DNA from: Daedaleopsis sinensis
Taxonomy: Eukaryota > Basidiomycota > Agaricomycetes > Polyporales > Polyporaceae
NCBI GenBank assembly: GCA_033807695.1
Contig: CM066300.1
Span: 3,224,001 to 3,288,000, forward strand
Length of the DNA: 64,000 nucleotides
Direction: 5' to 3'
A program made the position numbers and the translations under genes. Shown one piece after another: positions 1-10,473 of the stretch (positions within the stretch are counted from its first letter, which is position 1; every line of letters begins with the position of its first letter). Below the pieces are notes generated by a model, which worked only from the letters and a program-made list of their open reading frames with translations, searched no databases and was not told the DNA's origin.

Positions 1-2660
1 ACGAACACGAAAATCCCCATTACCGTACGTAGATGAGCTTCACAAGATGATTAGAGGACTCAATACCTGCACGCTCACAGGATGAGGATTACAAGGAGAG
101 ATCCGCAAAGCTTCTCACAATGAACGCTCCGAAGATCACAGAGTTACTCGCGGTGTACCTACAAGCTCCCGGTGAGTCTGCACATGAGGCTGATCGGACC
201 CCCATAGTGATTTGTACTCGTGCACAGGAGTTACATTTTCCGTCCAGACGCAAGTCTTCAACGCCCTCAGCAGCTGGCTCGCAGCAGGCGAAATTGTTGC
301 AATGTCTCTCCTCAACTCCCCCCTTCTGTCATTCACGTTCCAGGCGCTCTCATCTGAGGATCTGTTCGACGCTGCGGTAACTGCGGCCTGTGACCTCATC
401 CACGAGACCCAGGAGGTTGAGGACAACATGCCCGTGATCGAAATCATTGTGCCGCAGGTCATCGCTTTGAAACCCAAGCTGGTGGAGTTCAAGGATGATC
501 CAGAGAAGATCAGAGGTCTAGCTCGCGTTTTCGCGGAAGCTGGTGAGGCATACCGTAGCCTACTCCTTCATCACCCGGAGACATTCTTCCCTATCGTCGA
601 GGCCATCGGTGAATGCTCCGCGTATCCAGACCTCGATATCGTTCCGATCACGTTCAACTTCTGGATGCGTTTGGCACAAAGCATCGGGAAGAGGTCATCT
701 GTGTCGCCCCTGTTCCTTGACGCATACAAGGCACTCATGGCCGTCATCATTCGTCACCTGCACTTCCCTCAGGATATCTCTTCGTTGACTGGACAAGAGG
801 CCGAAAACTTCCGATCGTTCCGTCATGTCATGGGCGACACTTTGAAGGATTGCTGCTACGTCCTTGGCACCGACAAATGTCTCGTTGCAGCCTACGAGAT
901 GATCACGAACGGTCTGTCTCGCGGGCCGAACATATCCTGGCAAGAGATCGAGGCACCGCTGTTCGCCATGAGATCTATGGGTGCCGAAGTCGACCCGAAT
1001 GACGACCGTGCGGTACCAAAGATTATGGACCTCATTCCGTCACTCCCTGCTCACCCTCGCGTGCGCTATGCCGCTCTCTTGATTATCTCCCGCTACACCG
1101 AATGGATCAACAAGCATCCCGACTACATACCCTACCAGTTGCAGTATATATCGGCGGGTTTCGAGGACAATGACCAGGAGGTGAATGCCGCAGCCGGACA
1201 GGCGTTGAAGTACCTGTGCCAAGATTGCAAACGGGTGCGCAGACCTCCTCCTTCTGGTGCGACTCTACTGAGTCGCTCTGGTTTTCAGCATCTCGTCGAG
1301 TTCCTCCCACAACTACACTCGTTTTTAGCTACGATGGGCTCCAAGCTCGTGCAAGATGACAAGGTGCAAGTCTACGAGGCAATCGCGTACGTCATCTCTG
1401 CAATGCCAATGGAACAAGCAGCACAATCTCTGCGCACATTCTCGTTTGATATCCTTGGACGTGTACACGGATTGGCCTCCAAGCCTTCTGCATCGAAGGA
1501 TGAGTTAATTGCTATTGCACGTAAGTCGTCGAATTCCTTACGTTTGCTTGCATACCGACTGGTTACAGATGACCTTGAGAACCTGGAGGTGATGTTGGGT
1601 GTCATCCAATCTTTCGGCGAGCAGCTCCCTCCCGCTTGTCAAAACACGCATCAAGAGGCCTGGCAAGTACTTGAGCCGTTCCTGGTCAAATACGGCTCCG
1701 AGTACCCAATCTGCGAGCGCACAACTCGCGTCCTCCGGCTAGGACTTACGTTCTTCGGCGTGGCGACTCTGCCAACCATACCATCAGTATTATCGAGAAT
1801 GGCAGCTTGCTTCGAGGCTACCAGTCTTTCAAGCTACTTGTGGATGTCGGGCAAGATCATCGGACGGTTCGGAAACGAGGAAGATCCGGTAGTGCGTGCT
1901 GCGTTCAAGGAGGTGTACGAGAGGGCCTCGAACAAACTCGTCGCGATACTGCAAGAAAAGACCCCGCAGATGATACCAGACAGTGCGTATCACTCCGATA
2001 GCTCGATAGTGACTACAGCTCACCTTCTTTGCAGTCATGGAGGACTATCTGCAGATGGTTTTGCAGATGATCGAGTTCACCCCAGATGTCTTCTTCCCAT
2101 CTCCAGCCTTTGCCGTCGCATTCCGCGTGGCCATGGCAGCGCTTTCCCTTGTACATTCTGATATAGTGTTCGCAGCGCTTGACCTTCTCGGCTCTGTACT
2201 CACCCATGACTGCCTTGCGCCCACAAGTCAACCTCCTCCCCCGAAGTTCCCCATTTACGCTGCCGCCATCGGCCCGGTCGTGGAACGCGAAGGTCAGGAA
2301 CTCACCGGGTATCTTCTGGCTGGCCTAGTGGGCGACTTCCCAGAGGAATCAATCCCCACGGTGGTCGCTATCTTCCGCGTTCTCTCTGCGATATGGCCCT
2401 CGCTGCTGCTCGCGTGGTTGCCACCGGTTGTCCAACAACTTCCTTCGGTGACTGTTCCAGATACGGTCAAGGCCGCGTTTGTCACGGATGTCAACAGGTC
2501 AGAATGCTCGTATAATCGGCGAGTGTAACCCATAGTGACGATATTCCACAGCGTCATCCAATCCGGCGATCTAGACAAAGTGAAGTACGCGATCCGGACG
2601 ATCCACCGTGCCTCACGAAAGGCTCGGGAGCGGAGAAGGGTGGGACCTCTGGACGGATAG
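1..2660 (+). CDS. MTR10: Nuclear import receptor MTR10 / transportin-3 (5' end missing)
   Basis: Importin-beta family receptor that carries SR-rich and mRNA-binding proteins into the nucleus. The 5' end lies outside the window. Seven exons are visible (1-24, 81-171, 228-1234, 1289-1520, 1569-1982, 2035-2497, 2552-2660), and the joined frame stays open for 779 residues. The two introns at 1235-1288 and 1521-1568 are multiples of three, so a simple ORF reads through them; removing them restores the family alignment around QDCKR-HLVEF. Homology to human TNPO3 and yeast Mtr10 runs along the whole length: LDIVPITFNFWMRL matches the family segment with FNFWYRL. There are no catalytic residues, since the protein is HEAT-repeat solenoid. 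The C-terminus is basic (RKARERRR). Confidence 0.93.
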
Positions 2661-2932
2661 AGTGTTTGACCACGCAGCGGAAAAGAAGTGTACCTATAAG
2701 TACTACGATTGACTACAACACACCCATTGTATCATCATTCGAGGTTCTCACGACGAGCTTGAGTTGCTTGCATGTGTCGGATTGGTGCGTGATATTATTG
2801 GGCGCTAGAACCGGCGACCAGTGCAAGATGAGAGCACGTGCGTGATGTCCCGAAAGGGGAGCGATGAGGTCTTGACGCGGTGACCCGCGACGGCCAGCTC
2901 AACAGCCTTAACTCTCTTCACTCCCTCACCTC

Positions 2933-4312
2933 ATGTTTCGTCGTGCTGGACAATCCTTCTCGTCCGCAGGTAATGCCAATATCTTCCTACACGAACGCTC
3001 GCTAACAAGCTCGCTTCTGAACCAGCTGGGCGCCGGGCGTTCTCGCAGTCTGCGGCCCGTCATAATTACGACTTGACTATCCCCAACCTCCGCATTCACA
3101 AGGACACCAAAGTTCTTTGCCAAGGTCTTACAGGAAAGACTGTGCGTAATGTCTGTCCCAAAAAATCGCTTTCCTGCTTAGCAGACCTATGATCAGGGTA
3201 CTTTCCATGTAAAAGAGGCACTCGCGTACGGTACCAACATGGTCGGCGGTGTCTCGCCTAAGAAGGCGGGGCAGACCCACCTCGGACTTCCCATCTTCGG
3301 CTCTGTCAAAGAGGTGAGTATTCCTCTACACATGAGTTGTGCAATAGGAGTGCTAATCGAAAGCTAGGCCGTGAGGGATGTGCACCCCGACGCGACTGTC
3401 CTCTACGTACCACCACCTACCGCTGCGGACGCAATCATCGAGGCCATTGAGAACGAGATTGGTCTGATTGTGTGTATTACGGAGGGTATCCCACAGCTGG
3501 ATGAGGTCAGGGTAAGACTTGGTCCTCTTCCCTTCACTGCGATCATGTTGCGAGGATGGTTTGGAATCAGGTCATGAACGCGCTCAAGAGCCAGTCAAAG
3601 TCGCGCCTTGTGGGGCCCAACTGCCCCGGTATCATCAACCCCGAGGGCTGCAAGATGGGTATCCAGCCCGGTGCCATCCACAAGCCTGGCCGTATCGGTA
3701 AGTCTGCGAGTTTGGCATGCTATCCTCTTTGCCCACTTGGCATATTGCTGCAGGTATCGTCTCCCGCTCGGGTACCCTGACCTACGAGGCCGTGGCACAG
3801 ACGACCGGTGTTGGCCTTGGTCAATCACTCGTCGTCGGCATCGGCGGTGACCCCTTCCCCGGCACGAAACACATTGATGTCGTAAAATTGTTCCTCGAGG
3901 ACCCGAAGACTGAGGGCATCGTGCTCATCGGTGAGATTGGAGGCGGGATGGAAGAGGAGGCTGCCGAGTACCTCGAGAAGTACAACAAGACGCGTTCCAA
4001 CCCCAAGCCTGTTGTCGGCTTTATTGCTGGCCGGACCGCCCCTCCCGGCCGTCGCATGGGTCACGCCGGTGCTATCATCTCTGGTGGCAAGGGTGAGTGG
4101 GTTACATCGCCCTGCAGGATACCAATGCTGAATCAGACGGGCTGTAGGTGCGGCGTCGGACAAAGTCGCCGCATTGGAGAAGGCAGGGGTCATGGTCACC
4201 GATAGCCCTGCCAAGATTGGTTCCACTATGCTCAAGGTAAGCCTTCCCGTGCTCATCGCCGGCAATGTGTCTGACCTCCCTTTAGGCAATGCAAGCTGCT
4301 GGTCTCGCGTAG
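2933..4312 (+). CDS. SUCLG1: Succinate-CoA ligase, alpha subunit, mitochondrial
   Basis: TCA-cycle enzyme interconverting succinyl-CoA and succinate with NDP phosphorylation in the matrix; the alpha subunit binds CoA and carries the phospho-histidine. The start [12 protein letters not shown] opens an Arg/Ser presequence split by an intron at 2970-3025. Landmarks in order: [51 protein letters not shown], the nucleotide/CoA segment around [21 protein letters not shown], and RRMGHAGAI with the active-site histidine. Several introns interrupt it, including 3512-3572 and the last, whose acceptor gives the short tail [12 protein letters not shown]. The length fits the roughly 330-residue family. 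It is likely constitutive. The beta-subunit gene is not in the window. Confidence 0.95.
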
Positions 4313-4435
4313 GACGTTTTATAGATGAGCCTATAGTTCTGCAGTCCTGTCTGCTTACATAATAGACTAAGGATACGGTCATTGTAACTTGAGGTATTTC
4401 CTATCCGTGCACTGTCGCCTGTGTACCATACCACT

Positions 4436-5363
4436 ATGACCACCATCTATAATCCATCTGCTTCCTTTCAAGATGCTGCGGCGTACCTGTCCAAGGCATC
4501 GTCTTTGAGTTCCGTGTCGAACACGATCAAACTGGAGGTTCTTACATTCGTTCGTCAATGCTGCCCATTCCTGACAGACTTCGCTTCGCGGCTCGAACTC
4601 GAGGCAGCTATACGGAATCTTCAAATACCTGTCTGTATCCCCCACACCCAACATCCCCAAACCCTCGATATTCGATTTCGCTGGCAAGGCCAAGTGGGAG
4701 GCATGGCAAACTGCCGGCAAGACGTATGAAGGCCGGCCTGCCGACGCAGAAAACCGGTACAGGGAAATTGCAGAAAGTCTCGGCTGGACGGAAGGAAAGG
4801 GGGCACAAGCGGAAACAAAAAGTTTGAAAGAGAAGGCACCGAAAGATGAGGAGGCACCGAAAGATGAGGAGGACATCTGGGACTCAGACTCGGAGGAAAG
4901 GGTCTCCGGAGGCGATGGGTCGTCGATGGGACGTATCACGAGCACTATGGTCATGGAAGGCGAAGAAAGCTCAAGTGCTCTGAGCAACATTGCAATCGCA
5001 GGCAACGTAGAGGGTCTGCGGACCTATTTGCAAGAGCATCCGGACGCGAATGTGAATGCCTTAGACGAGAACGTGAGTTAGCACGCAAACCATCCGCTCC
5101 TCGCGCTCAGATGAGGTCCAGGGTTACACACCACTCCACCTAGCGGCAGACAGAGGGCACATCGATGTCGTGAAGCTGCTCTTGGACCGCGGCGCAGATG
5201 CCCTTATCAAGGTACGTGTCAGTCAGCCTTGAATAGCACTGGCCACCGATTTTTAGGGATTCCACAGGATGAAGACGAGTTCACGGCCAAGGAACTGGCG
5301 CACATCGCAGGACACATCGAGATTGCAAACCTGCTGTCGGATACACAACATGCACCGTCATAA
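4436..5363 (+). CDS. Acyl-CoA-binding domain protein with C-terminal ankyrin repeats (ACBD6-like)
   Basis: Predicted 250-aa cytosolic acyl-CoA carrier. Exons are 4436-4537, 4608-5072, 5122-5211 and 5268-5363. The N-terminal ACB domain shows LYGIFKYLSVSP and FDFAGKAKWEAW, the signature of acyl-CoA-binding proteins (Tyr and Lys ligand contacts). An acidic Lys/Glu linker holds two copies of KAPKDEE-like sequence near residues 115-130. Two ankyrin repeats close the protein (TPLHLAADRGHIDVVKLLLDRGA, then ELAHIAGHIEIANLL). The ACB plus two-ankyrin order is that of animal ACBD6. The first intron removes a frame that otherwise destroys the ACB helix, which fixes its splice sites. It is tail-to-tail with bS16m, leaving 185 bp. 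Confidence 0.9.
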
Positions 5364-5548
5364 TCCCATCCTCTACTGCACCGTCCCTCGCCGAGCCCGT
5401 CCCTGCTTTCCCTTCGCGCGACCGCTGCATCCCGATGGTTCTAGGGCAGCGCAGGTGGGGAAGACTCGTACGTCGGGGTTGTCGTGGTAGCTGTCTTACG
5501 AAATGTACTTGTGCTGAGACAGACGGGGTCCGTGTTGACACCTCTCTA

Positions 5549-5931
5549 TTATGACGCAAGCTGTGGGATAGCTGAGGCGGGTTCAAGCGAGGGTGATGCA
5601 GTAGTGGTTGCCTGGGGCGTAAGCACGCCGCCCTAACAGTGCATGCAATGAGGCCTGGAACCATAGTAACAAGTCATAAGAAGCGACATACCATCTCTAG
5701 GAGCTTCGACACCGTTCTACTAGGGGTAGCACCGACATTGAGCCAGTACTGTATCCGTTGGACGCTCCATTCGATCGTCTTCGTGTTCTCGCCAGGGTTG
5801 AGACGCGGATTGTAGACCCCGAGGAGCTCGATAGGTTTCGCGTTTCGACGCTGCCGCTGGTTTACGGCGACGATGTGGAAGATGCGGTTGTTGCGGACGC
5901 CGTGGACGGCCATGCGAATCCTGACAGCCAT
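5549..5931 (-). CDS. MRPS16: Mitochondrial ribosomal protein bS16m
   Basis: Small-subunit mitoribosomal protein of 107 residues. Exon 1 is 5692-5931 and exon 2 is 5549-5632, joined over a 59-nt GT-AG intron. The start at 5931 gives MAVRIRMAVHGVRNN, the usual N-terminus of bacterial and mitochondrial S16; the frame stays open further upstream but has no ATG there. Other landmarks are RIFHIVAVNQRQRRN, ELLGVYNP and IQYWLNVGATPS. Without the intron the protein would end wrongly; with it the conserved KLLEMGGVL appears, followed by a short variable tail. It is divergent from the NmrA-like gene, with 231 bp between start codons. Confidence 0.93.
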
Positions 5932-6162
5932 AGTGGAGGGACGGGGTTTGGGCTGGTTTGGGTCGAGCACACAGTCTGCCGTGGCATTTCGACTCCGTTG
6001 GATCGGTCCGGGTAACTCCGGAGGCAATGAGCGCCTGACGATCTCGAGCGTCGTTGCCTTCTCCACTTCTAATGTTCAGCCCAAGGCGAACTCGTACAAA
6101 TACTAGTACTAGTATGGCTGGACAGAAGATAGCCCACCTTTCTTTAAAGCTTCAGATTGAAC
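5932..6162. promoter_or_regulatory. Shared promoter region, bS16m / NmrA-like gene
   Basis: 231 bp between divergent start codons must hold both promoters. No convincing TATA box is seen; a short direct repeat (actagtactagtat) lies at about 6103-6115, close to the NmrA-like start. Confidence 0.5.
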
Positions 6163-7297
6163 ATGGCCCACTCCGACAAACCCCTCGATCTTATTATCGG
6201 CGCTACCGGCACAACTGGTGGTTGCATTGTCAATGCCCTTCTAGCAGCTGGAAACTTCGTGAGTAGAGATAGCTAATCTTCCTAGCTATTCAAGACGAGT
6301 ACTGAAATACTAGTACACTATCGACGCATTTATCAGCGTGTTGGCGCTGTGATCCGTCCCAGCTCTCCAGCAAAACCCAAAGTAGCTAAGTTACGCCCTC
6401 TCGACGTCGAAATTCGCGTAGGAGATCTTGGTGATGGTGTCGAGAAGCTTAAGAAGCTACTAGAAGGCGTCGATACCTTCATCAGTGCGGTGTCAAGCAT
6501 GGCCATTACAACCCAGGAGGATCTCGTCCGCGCATCCAAGGAAGCAGGCGTGAAGAGGTTCATTCCCTGTGACTTCGGCACACCGGGTGCGAAGGGTGTG
6601 CGTTTGCTCCATGATTCCGTAGGTTATATTCCACTATTTCTTCGTACGGAGCGGCACTGATTGAGCTATGGTAGAAACTCGCTATCCGGGAGTTGATCAA
6701 ATCCCTCGGTGTCCCCTACACTTTCATAGACGTCGGCTGGTGGATGCAGCTCTACCTGCCTCTTCCTCTACGCAGCAAGATTTCAGAAACTATGAAAGAG
6801 CTTTCGTACACTCTGGTCGACAACGGTGAGGCAAGGAACCTCGTTACGAACCGTGACCACATCGGCACCTTCGTCGCGCGTATCGTGGCAGACCCCCGCA
6901 CGCTAAACAACGCCGAAATCATCTGGGAAGACGAGGTTACCCAAACGCCGCTGTCCACGTGCTAGGGGAAGAACTCTCTGGCGACGGGGACAAGCAGGGA
7001 CAAGCTGAAGGCCAGGCGGGTATATATGTAAGTGATTTTCGATGAATATACGCGTATAGGGTGAGGATCGTCTGACTGGGCTATACGTCTATGTGAGGAT
7101 CCGTCAAACTACGTGTTTTATGCGGGCGTTGCGATGCACGAATACTTCTATAGAATGTTCGCTTTGCAGGAGAACACGCTGGGGAACGCGAAGAAGCTGG
7201 GGAACTGTATCCAGACATCGTTCCGTTGTCATTGAAGGAGTACACGAAGAGCTTCTACAGCGTTGACGAGCCTGGCGCTTTGATTTATGCGTTGTAG
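6163..7297 (+). pseudogene. NmrA-like NAD(P)-binding protein, frameshifted at the 3' end
   Basis: Relative of the NmrA/isoflavone-reductase family (short-chain Rossmann oxidoreductases or NADP sensors). The start MAHSDKPLDLIIGATGTTGG contains the NAD(P) glycine motif; an intron at 6259-6336 joins to RVGAVIRPSS. The middle is healthy (FISAVSSMAITTQEDLVRAS, RFIPCDFGTPG, YTFIDVGWWMQLYLP). After WEDEVTQ the frame hits a stop at 6963-6965, while the expected continuation AAVHVLGEELSGDGDK lies in another frame. A 10-bp direct duplication follows (6987-6996 and 6997-7006), and the conserved tail (NYVFYAGVAMHEYFYRMF, then ELYPDIVPLSLKEYTKSFYS) is split across two more frames. A truncated protein of about 250 residues could still be made. 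Sequencing error is possible but would need several independent events. Confidence 0.65.
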
Positions 7298-8068
7298 TTG
7301 CGGCGGTCCTTATTGTTGCGAGTGCAGCATTCGAGTGTAACCCATGTTGTAGAATTGCATACAATCAGTTGAAAACCCTTAAGCAGGTAACTGTAAGTTA
7401 CAATATGATATTGACCACAACGTGTTGATGAGCTGAGTAAATTTAATCCCAAGTAACATTCCAGTGTTGTACGAAAGAGGAGGACGGTAGCGCCAAATCA
7501 GGATGAAGCGCGCTATCTATCCCGGCAACCAGCATCCGCGGCGGGGAGTCCACCGGAGTCCGATGCGCATCGGAAGCCAAGCTCTAGATCTCAAGATCTC
7601 AGATGTCTCAAATCCTCACTCCCTTCCCCTGCGCGCTGCTTGGCGAGCTGGTTCCCCAGTGCAACCAGGTGCGACCTTCAGCTTTCCAGCTATCACAAAT
7701 CACTCTGTAGTATTTAGCGGAGTGTGGCCGTCCATCGGAGACTGGACACTCAGACTGGCTGGAAGCTTGGAGCTTGGGAGGTTCCTCCTACCCCTGCGGC
7801 ACGTCAGGATTTCCGCCACTACTTCACGCGCAGCACATGATCGGTATTATGTACTTCCATTTTGCAGCTCCGGGAAGACATAAATACAGGATCGGCTGCG
7901 CGAACGTTTCAACGGTGCAGCTTGGTACAGCCGCAGTGAGTCGTGATGCCAGTGATGGACTCGTAGAGTCAATTGCATGCCACTCGTTGACCGTGCGTTA
8001 AAGTGGGTACCGTACGTGTTATAGTGTCGCGCACCCGTTGAGCGACTACAAAGGCTTAGGGAAGGTAG
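7298..8068. other. Intergenic region
   Basis: About 770 bp with no supportable gene. Short ORFs such as 7503-7883 have no splice or homology support. It probably holds the upstream promoter of the secreted protein gene that follows. Confidence 0.5.
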
Positions 8069-8076
8069 TATAAATA
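8069..8076 (+). promoter_or_regulatory. TATA box of the secreted Cys-rich protein gene
   Basis: TATAAATA stands 167 bp before the start codon at 8243. A good TATA box suits a conditionally, strongly expressed secreted-protein gene. Confidence 0.55.
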
Positions 8077-8242
8077 CCTCGACAGGGTTCTTATTTTCAG
8101 CCTCAACCGCTACATAGGCCTCCACACCTCGTTCTGTAGGCACTCTCCAGCCCTCACTGGCAGCCATCGAGTTGAACTCACGATCCACTCGCATCCTTCA
8201 GTCCTCCCCACCTCCCCCAGATCATCAAAAACGTCATCTACA

Positions 8243-8732
8243 ATGTTCAAGCTTGCTGCTATCTCCGTCTATCTCACCCTCTGGACCGCCATCGCCGTCC
8301 AGGGAGCGTCCCTTGAAAGGAGGAGTGAGTCCGCTGTCTCTGTACCCGCATACGAACTAACTCACAAGTATGATTGTATAAGAATGCGGCTCGCCCGATC
8401 TCGTGAAGCCCACATGTCAGACCTCCAACGGCAGCCCGCTCGTCAACGACTGCCAGGAAGCTCTCAAGAATTTGCCCGGAGCTTGTCACCAGTACAACAA
8501 TGTCGGCTCGCACTGCACGACCATGATCACTGTCCGTACCTGCAAGGTCGATGTCTGTGGCCGCCCGGGCGCCGAACTTGAGGCCGGAGTCAGTTGCGGC
8601 GGTTATTTGCAGACCCTCGCCAACGTCTGCCACAGCAACAACAGGGTTGGCGGGTACATCGAGCCTCAGTCGTGCAATATCAATTACAGAGACCAGCCCT
8701 ACCGGCTGCAGTTTTCGCACGCCCCGCCCTAA
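8243..8732 (+). CDS. Small secreted cysteine-rich protein (possible Hce2/KP4-like fold), copy A
   Basis: 143-aa precursor from exons 8243-8324 and 8383-8732. A signal peptide (MFKLAAISVYLTLWTAIAVQG) is followed by ASLERRK, which ends in a dibasic stretch. The mature part has ten cysteines, starting KCGSPDLVKPTC. The pattern SPLVNDCQ, then TCKVDVCG, then GGYLQTLA, then GGYIEPQSC resembles in order the fungal Hce2 effector and KP4 families (helix at SPL-DC, central strand, second helix, terminal strand). That resemblance is my inference and is weak at residue level. A role as effector, antifungal or surface protein is possible. It is the intact member of a tandem pair; a partial copy follows at 9149. 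Confidence 0.8.
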
Positions 8733-8900
8733 GTGGGTATGCATCGAGTTGTTCATAGCTTACGCACCTGTACTGACCCGTTACACTATTCCTGACATCC
8801 AGGTCGTGATCGCTCTACGGTAGTCATGCTCGACTTCTACCAAGTAGTCGGACAATGTTGAATGACCCCATATGATAGTAGCCTCACATACTTACATTGA

Positions 8901-8945
8901 CTCGCATTCCTGTCACTCGCATTCCTGTCACTCGCATTCCTGTCA
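8901..8945 (+). repeat. Three perfect 15-bp tandem repeats
   Basis: ctcgcattcctgtca occurs three times without a mismatch, inside the segment that unit A has and unit B lacks. It is noncoding, in the 3' flank of copy A. Confidence 0.95.
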
Positions 8946-9148
8946 ACCTGAAGGGGAAAACAACACAATCATACGTCGCTTTCCAGACTCGGACGCTAGA
9001 CAAAGATCGGATAGTAAGGCGGCCGCGCTTATAAGTTGGTCTATACACATCGTCAGGTTCAGACTCAGGCTTCCTGTAAGCCTATTCCATTAGGTCAGTT
9101 AGAACCTTCCAGTAAGGTCTGTCAGACTACTTACGTACCATACATAGT

Positions 9149-9634
9149 ATGTACGTTGTTCCTGTTCAGAAACCGTACGGCAGCCCACTCCTTAGCGATT
9201 GCCAGGCTGCTCTCAAGAAGGTACCTAGTCCTTGCCACCAATCCAACAACGACGGCTCGAAATGCACGACCATGGTCACCGTCGGCACCTGCAAGGTCGA
9301 TGTATGTGGCTTACCGGGCACCGAACTTGAGGACGGAGTGAATTGCGGCGGGTATTTGCAGACCCTCGCCAACGACTGCCACAGCAACAACAGGGTTGGC
9401 GGGTACATCGAGCCTCAGACGTGCAATATCAAGTACAAAGACAAGCCCTACCGGCTGCAGTTCTCGCACTCCAAGCAGGTAGGCATCGAGTCATTCATGG
9501 CTTACTCTCTCTGTACTGACCGGCAAACAAAGAGGGGTAGTAAGGCGGCCGCAGTTCGATCTACACATCGTCAGGTCCAGAGCTTCCTGGAATCAACTGT
9601 TCAAGTGTTCAGTAGGTCAGTTCGAACCTTCTAG
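9149..9634 (+). pseudogene. Tandem copy B of the secreted Cys-rich protein, without signal peptide
   Basis: The reading frame from SPLLSDCQ to RLQFSH is closely similar to exon 2 of copy A, with cysteines conserved from that point on. The signal-peptide exon and the first two cysteines are missing: the duplication junction falls inside exon 2, and the only upstream ATG (9149) comes from duplicated 3' flank, giving MYVVPVQKPYG. The stop codon of copy A is lost, so the frame runs about 50 residues further into noncoding sequence. Differences from copy A are mostly scattered substitutions, not frameshifts, so the break may be fairly recent. An unsecreted chimeric product is possible but unlikely to have the original function. 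Confidence 0.75.
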
Positions 9635-9830
9635 TAGTAGGGACTGTCAGACTACGTACCATACATATGTTGTTCCCATTTAGCAACGTCTGGTTCAACA
9701 TCGTCTTCTTGCGCCCTTGTGGCGTTGTCTCGCTGCACGCAACGAGTTAGGACATGTTTTCGACTCCAACAGAGTAACTCACTACTCAGTCACATCCTCC
9801 AGAACCATATCTATTGGTGGCAACAAGCCG

Positions 9831-9836
9831 TATAAA
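9831..9836 (+). promoter_or_regulatory. Possible TATA box before the small ORF at 9908
   Basis: TATAAA lies 77 bp before an ATG, with ATTGG (inverted CCAAT) at about 9814. It supports, but does not prove, the small gene that follows. Confidence 0.35.
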
Positions 9837-9907
9837 CATACGAGAAAGTCATATACGCATAGGACAAGAGACCAGACTCACTGACGAAGTCGTCAAACCC
9901 CAGCAAC

Positions 9908-10239
9908 ATGCCGGTAAATTCTCTTTCATTCTTCATGATGACCCATATGCGAGATCCGATGCACCTATCGATCAGTTCTGAGGCCAGGATGCGTTCTCAG
10001 TCAATTGCCTCGCTCTCGGTTGTTTCACTCACCAAGAGGGAGGATTTGAGACGCCATGTCGTGTTGGTTTGGAGCGAACTACTGATCACCCCCCTAATCA
10101 GACCGGCGACGCGCTTATGTCCGCGGAGCGACGGGCCGGTCTCAATTGCAGTACTGTGCGTTACGACAGGATACTCCATATGGCATATACTGCATTCCTC
10201 TGTACTGCTGCTCCTACACACAAGGTTCTAAGATTCTAG
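9908..10239 (+). CDS. Possible small two-exon gene of unknown function
   Basis: Not recognised. ATG CCG at 9908-9913 is followed by a GT-AG intron (9914-9987, 74 nt), and exon 2 (9988-10239) stays open for 83 codons, giving an 85-aa product beginning [14 protein letters not shown]. It has five cysteines and no signal peptide. Support is a TATA box, an inverted CCAAT motif and a clean splice pair in an otherwise empty 780-bp gap. Against it: the frame is short and I know no homologue. It would be convergent with importin alpha. Confidence 0.3.
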
Positions 10240-10473
10240 AACATGATACATACGCTCGTCATCATAAGGAAGTATACTCGTAAGGGGGTCAACGTTCATG
10301 GAACATAACCGCGCGCGCGTAAGCTGGGAGCCCCTCAAGCCAAGCGACAGAAAGGGGACCGCACAAGGACCTTCATCAAGATTGCTATTCTGTATGATGC
10401 TGCAAGGGTACACGATGTGGAAATGGATGAGGGAATCGGTCGATGATGACTGGAAACGATACGACTACAAACT

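Larger units (their letters stand above)
8420..9682 (+). repeat. Imperfect tandem duplication covering the secreted-protein gene
   Basis: Unit A (about 8420-9169) includes exon 2 of copy A and its 3' flank; unit B (about 9170-9682) repeats both. Anchors are the shared coding stretch beginning near 8432 and 9181, the 3' flank containing agtaaggcggccgc at about 9014 and 9539, and the unit ends gttgttcctgttcag and gttgttcccatttag. Unit A carries about 230 extra bases (near 8790-9010) that are absent from unit B and include a 15-bp triplicate. Confidence 0.8.

Noticed and set aside
1235..1288. Internal segment of MTR10 read as protein in the simple ORF
   Set aside because: Length is a multiple of three with GT and AG borders, and family alignment is continuous only without it; it is an intron.
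5932..6066. N-terminal extension of bS16m
   Set aside because: The frame is open upstream but begins with GTG and holds no ATG; fungal S16 normally starts at MAVRIR.
7503..7883. 126-codon ORF in the gap before the secreted protein gene
   Set aside because: Composition and sequence look random; no splice context, promoter or homology.
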